Source: an uncultured Collinsella sp. (GTDB lineage Bacteria > Actinomycetota > Coriobacteriia > Coriobacteriales > Coriobacteriaceae). From it: a DNA stretch of 5,916 nucleotides. Location: assembly GCA_902494855.1 (NCBI GenBank), contig CABUVC010000103.1:1-5916 (forward strand), written 5' to 3'. Numbering within the stretch: the stretch's first letter is position 1; every line of letters starts with the position of its first letter. The position numbers and the translations under genes were made by a program. Positions 5,076 through 5,916 of the stretch are shown here, piece by piece. The notes below the pieces were generated by a model that saw only the letters and a program-made list of their open reading frames with translations, searched no databases and was not told the DNA's origin.

Positions 5076-5916
5076 CTACTCACCTCCCTTCATCTGCGAT
5101 TCCGCGATAGCGCGGTACACCTCGCAGGTTTCCATGAGCTCGTCGTGCGTGCCCAGGCCCACGATCTCGCCGTCCTTGAGCACCACGATCTGATCGGCAT
5201 GCAAAATAGTCGAGATGCGCTGGGCGATGATGAGCACCGCGGCATCGCACGTCTCGTCCTGCAGCGCATGGCGCAGTGCCGCATCGGTCTTAAAGTCCAG
5301 GGCCGAAAAACTGTCGTCGAAGATATACAGGTCGGCGCGCTTCATGAGCGCGCGAGCAATGGCCAGGCGCTGGCGCTGACCACCCGAGAAGTTCGTACCG
5401 CCCTGGGCAACCGGGGTATCGAGCCCCTGCGGTTGATCGAGCACAAAGGTGCTCTGGGCAACCTGCAGCGCATGAAGCATGTCCGCCTCGGTCGCGTCCT
5501 CGTTGCCAAAGCGCAGATTGCTTGCCACGGTGCCCGAGAACAGCCACGCCTTCTGCGGCACATAGGCAATGCGCCCGCGAATCTCGTCTTGCGAAAGGTC
5601 GTGCAGATCAATACCGTTGAGGCGTATGGCGCCCTTCGTGGCATCGTGAAAACGCAGCAAGAGCTTTGCCACCGTCGACTTACCCGAACCGGTCGAGCCC
5701 ACGATCGCGGTGGTCTGCCCGCGACGACAGGCAAAGCTCAGATCGCACAGGGTATCCTCGTCGGCATCGTCAAAGCGAAACGACATGTGATCGAACACGG
5801 CGACCGCATCGGCCCCGTCCTTTGAGTCGGACGCGGCCGCATCGAGCGTACGCTGGCCATCGACGATGCTCGGCTTAATCTCCAGCACCTGCTGTGCGCG
5901 GTTCAGACATGCGGCG
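5076..5916 (-). CDS. ABC exporter half-transporter, degenerate ATP-site subunit (partial, 5' end outside window)
   Basis: The frame runs open to the window edge, so 279 C-terminal residues are seen. They comprise the linker after the last membrane helix and a complete nucleotide-binding domain. The membrane domain must lie outside. Numbering from the first whole codon at the edge, motifs are Walker A GSTGSGKS (73-80), Q-loop Q121, signature FSGGQ (176-180), Walker B LYIFDD with D200 and D201, D-loop SALD, and switch-position Q232 in AQRIST. Asp replaces the catalytic Glu and Gln replaces the switch His, as in the TM287/BmrC/LmrC-type subunit of heterodimeric exporters, while the SGGQ signature is normal. 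It therefore probably forms the low-activity ATP site and gives its SGGQ to the active site of the downstream partner. The apparent start at 5888 is an internal GTG within the linker, and family-like sequence (AACLNRAQQ) precedes it. Confidence 0.93.
   Translation of the reverse strand, partial: AACLNRAQQVLEIKPSIVDGQRTLDAAASDSKDGADAVAVFDHMSFRFDDADEDTLCDLSFACRRGQTTAIVGSTGSGKSTVAKLLLRFHDATKGAIRLNGIDLHDLSQDEIRGRIAYVPQKAWLFSGTVASNLRFGNEDATEADMLHALQVAQSTFVLDQPQGLDTPVAQGGTNFSGGQRQRLAIARALMKRADLYIFDDSFSALDFKTDAALRHALQDETCDAAVLIIAQRISTILHADQIVVLKDGEIVGLGTHDELMETCEVYRAIAESQMKGGE
5083..5090 (-). promoter_or_regulatory. Ribosome binding site inside the upstream gene's last codons
   Basis: AAGGGAGG lies 8 bases before the ATG at 5074 and is built from the final Lys-Gly-Gly codons of the upstream transporter. 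The upstream TAG and this ATG are one base apart, so translation of the two subunits is probably coupled. This site rules out the in-frame GTG at 5083 as the start. Confidence 0.8.

Noticed and set aside
5081..5083. GTG start for the downstream half-transporter, adding three residues.
   Set aside because: The GTG overlaps the AAGGGAGG ribosome site itself. The ATG at 5074 is correctly spaced.
5886..5888. GTG as the true start of the upstream half-transporter.
   Set aside because: The frame is open to the edge with typical linker sequence before it, and an exporter NBD of this type needs its membrane domain upstream.

Overview
This window looks like ordinary chromosomal DNA from a high-GC Gram-positive bacterium. 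The protein styles and strong AGGAGG-like ribosome sites suggest a Coriobacteriia (Collinsella/Olsenella-like) actinobacterium. That placement is an inference from sequence style, not a database match. No phage, CRISPR, transposase, tRNA or rRNA is visible.

From left to right there are five protein genes. A branched-chain amino-acid aminotransferase (ilvE, minus, 43-1095) follows a 224-base non-coding leader. A clear rho-independent terminator (1320-1354) closes the next gene, a DedA-family membrane protein (minus, 1384-2031). A 224-base divergent regulatory region (2032-2255) holds candidate -10 boxes on both strands and two small inverted repeats. It separates dedA from the serine O-acetyltransferase gene cysE (plus, 2256-2960, GTG start). 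cysE converges on a transporter operon. The gap between them holds a hairpin terminator usable from both sides, then a 30-bp interrupted palindrome that touches the stop codon of the transporter gene.

The right half (3074-5916) is a tightly coupled pair of ABC exporter half-transporters on the minus strand. The upstream gene is cut by the window edge, so only its nucleotide-binding domain is seen. The two genes are one base apart (TAG-C-ATG), and the ribosome site of the second lies in the last codons of the first. Their ATPase motifs are complementary. One has the degenerate Walker B (DD), a Gln in place of the switch His, and a normal SGGQ signature. The other has the normal catalytic Glu and His but an SQGQ signature. 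This is the pattern of asymmetric heterodimeric exporters of the TM287/288, BmrCD and LmrCD type.

The genes do not form one pathway. ilvE (Val/Leu/Ile) and cysE (Cys) are amino-acid biosynthesis genes, and DedA and the exporter are envelope functions. I found no convincing new biological system. The best points for a second look are the palindrome at the exporter stop codon, the acidic N-terminal extension of the complete half-transporter, the unusual C-terminal tail of CysE, and a possible near-leaderless 49-codon upstream reading frame that overlaps the ilvE start.
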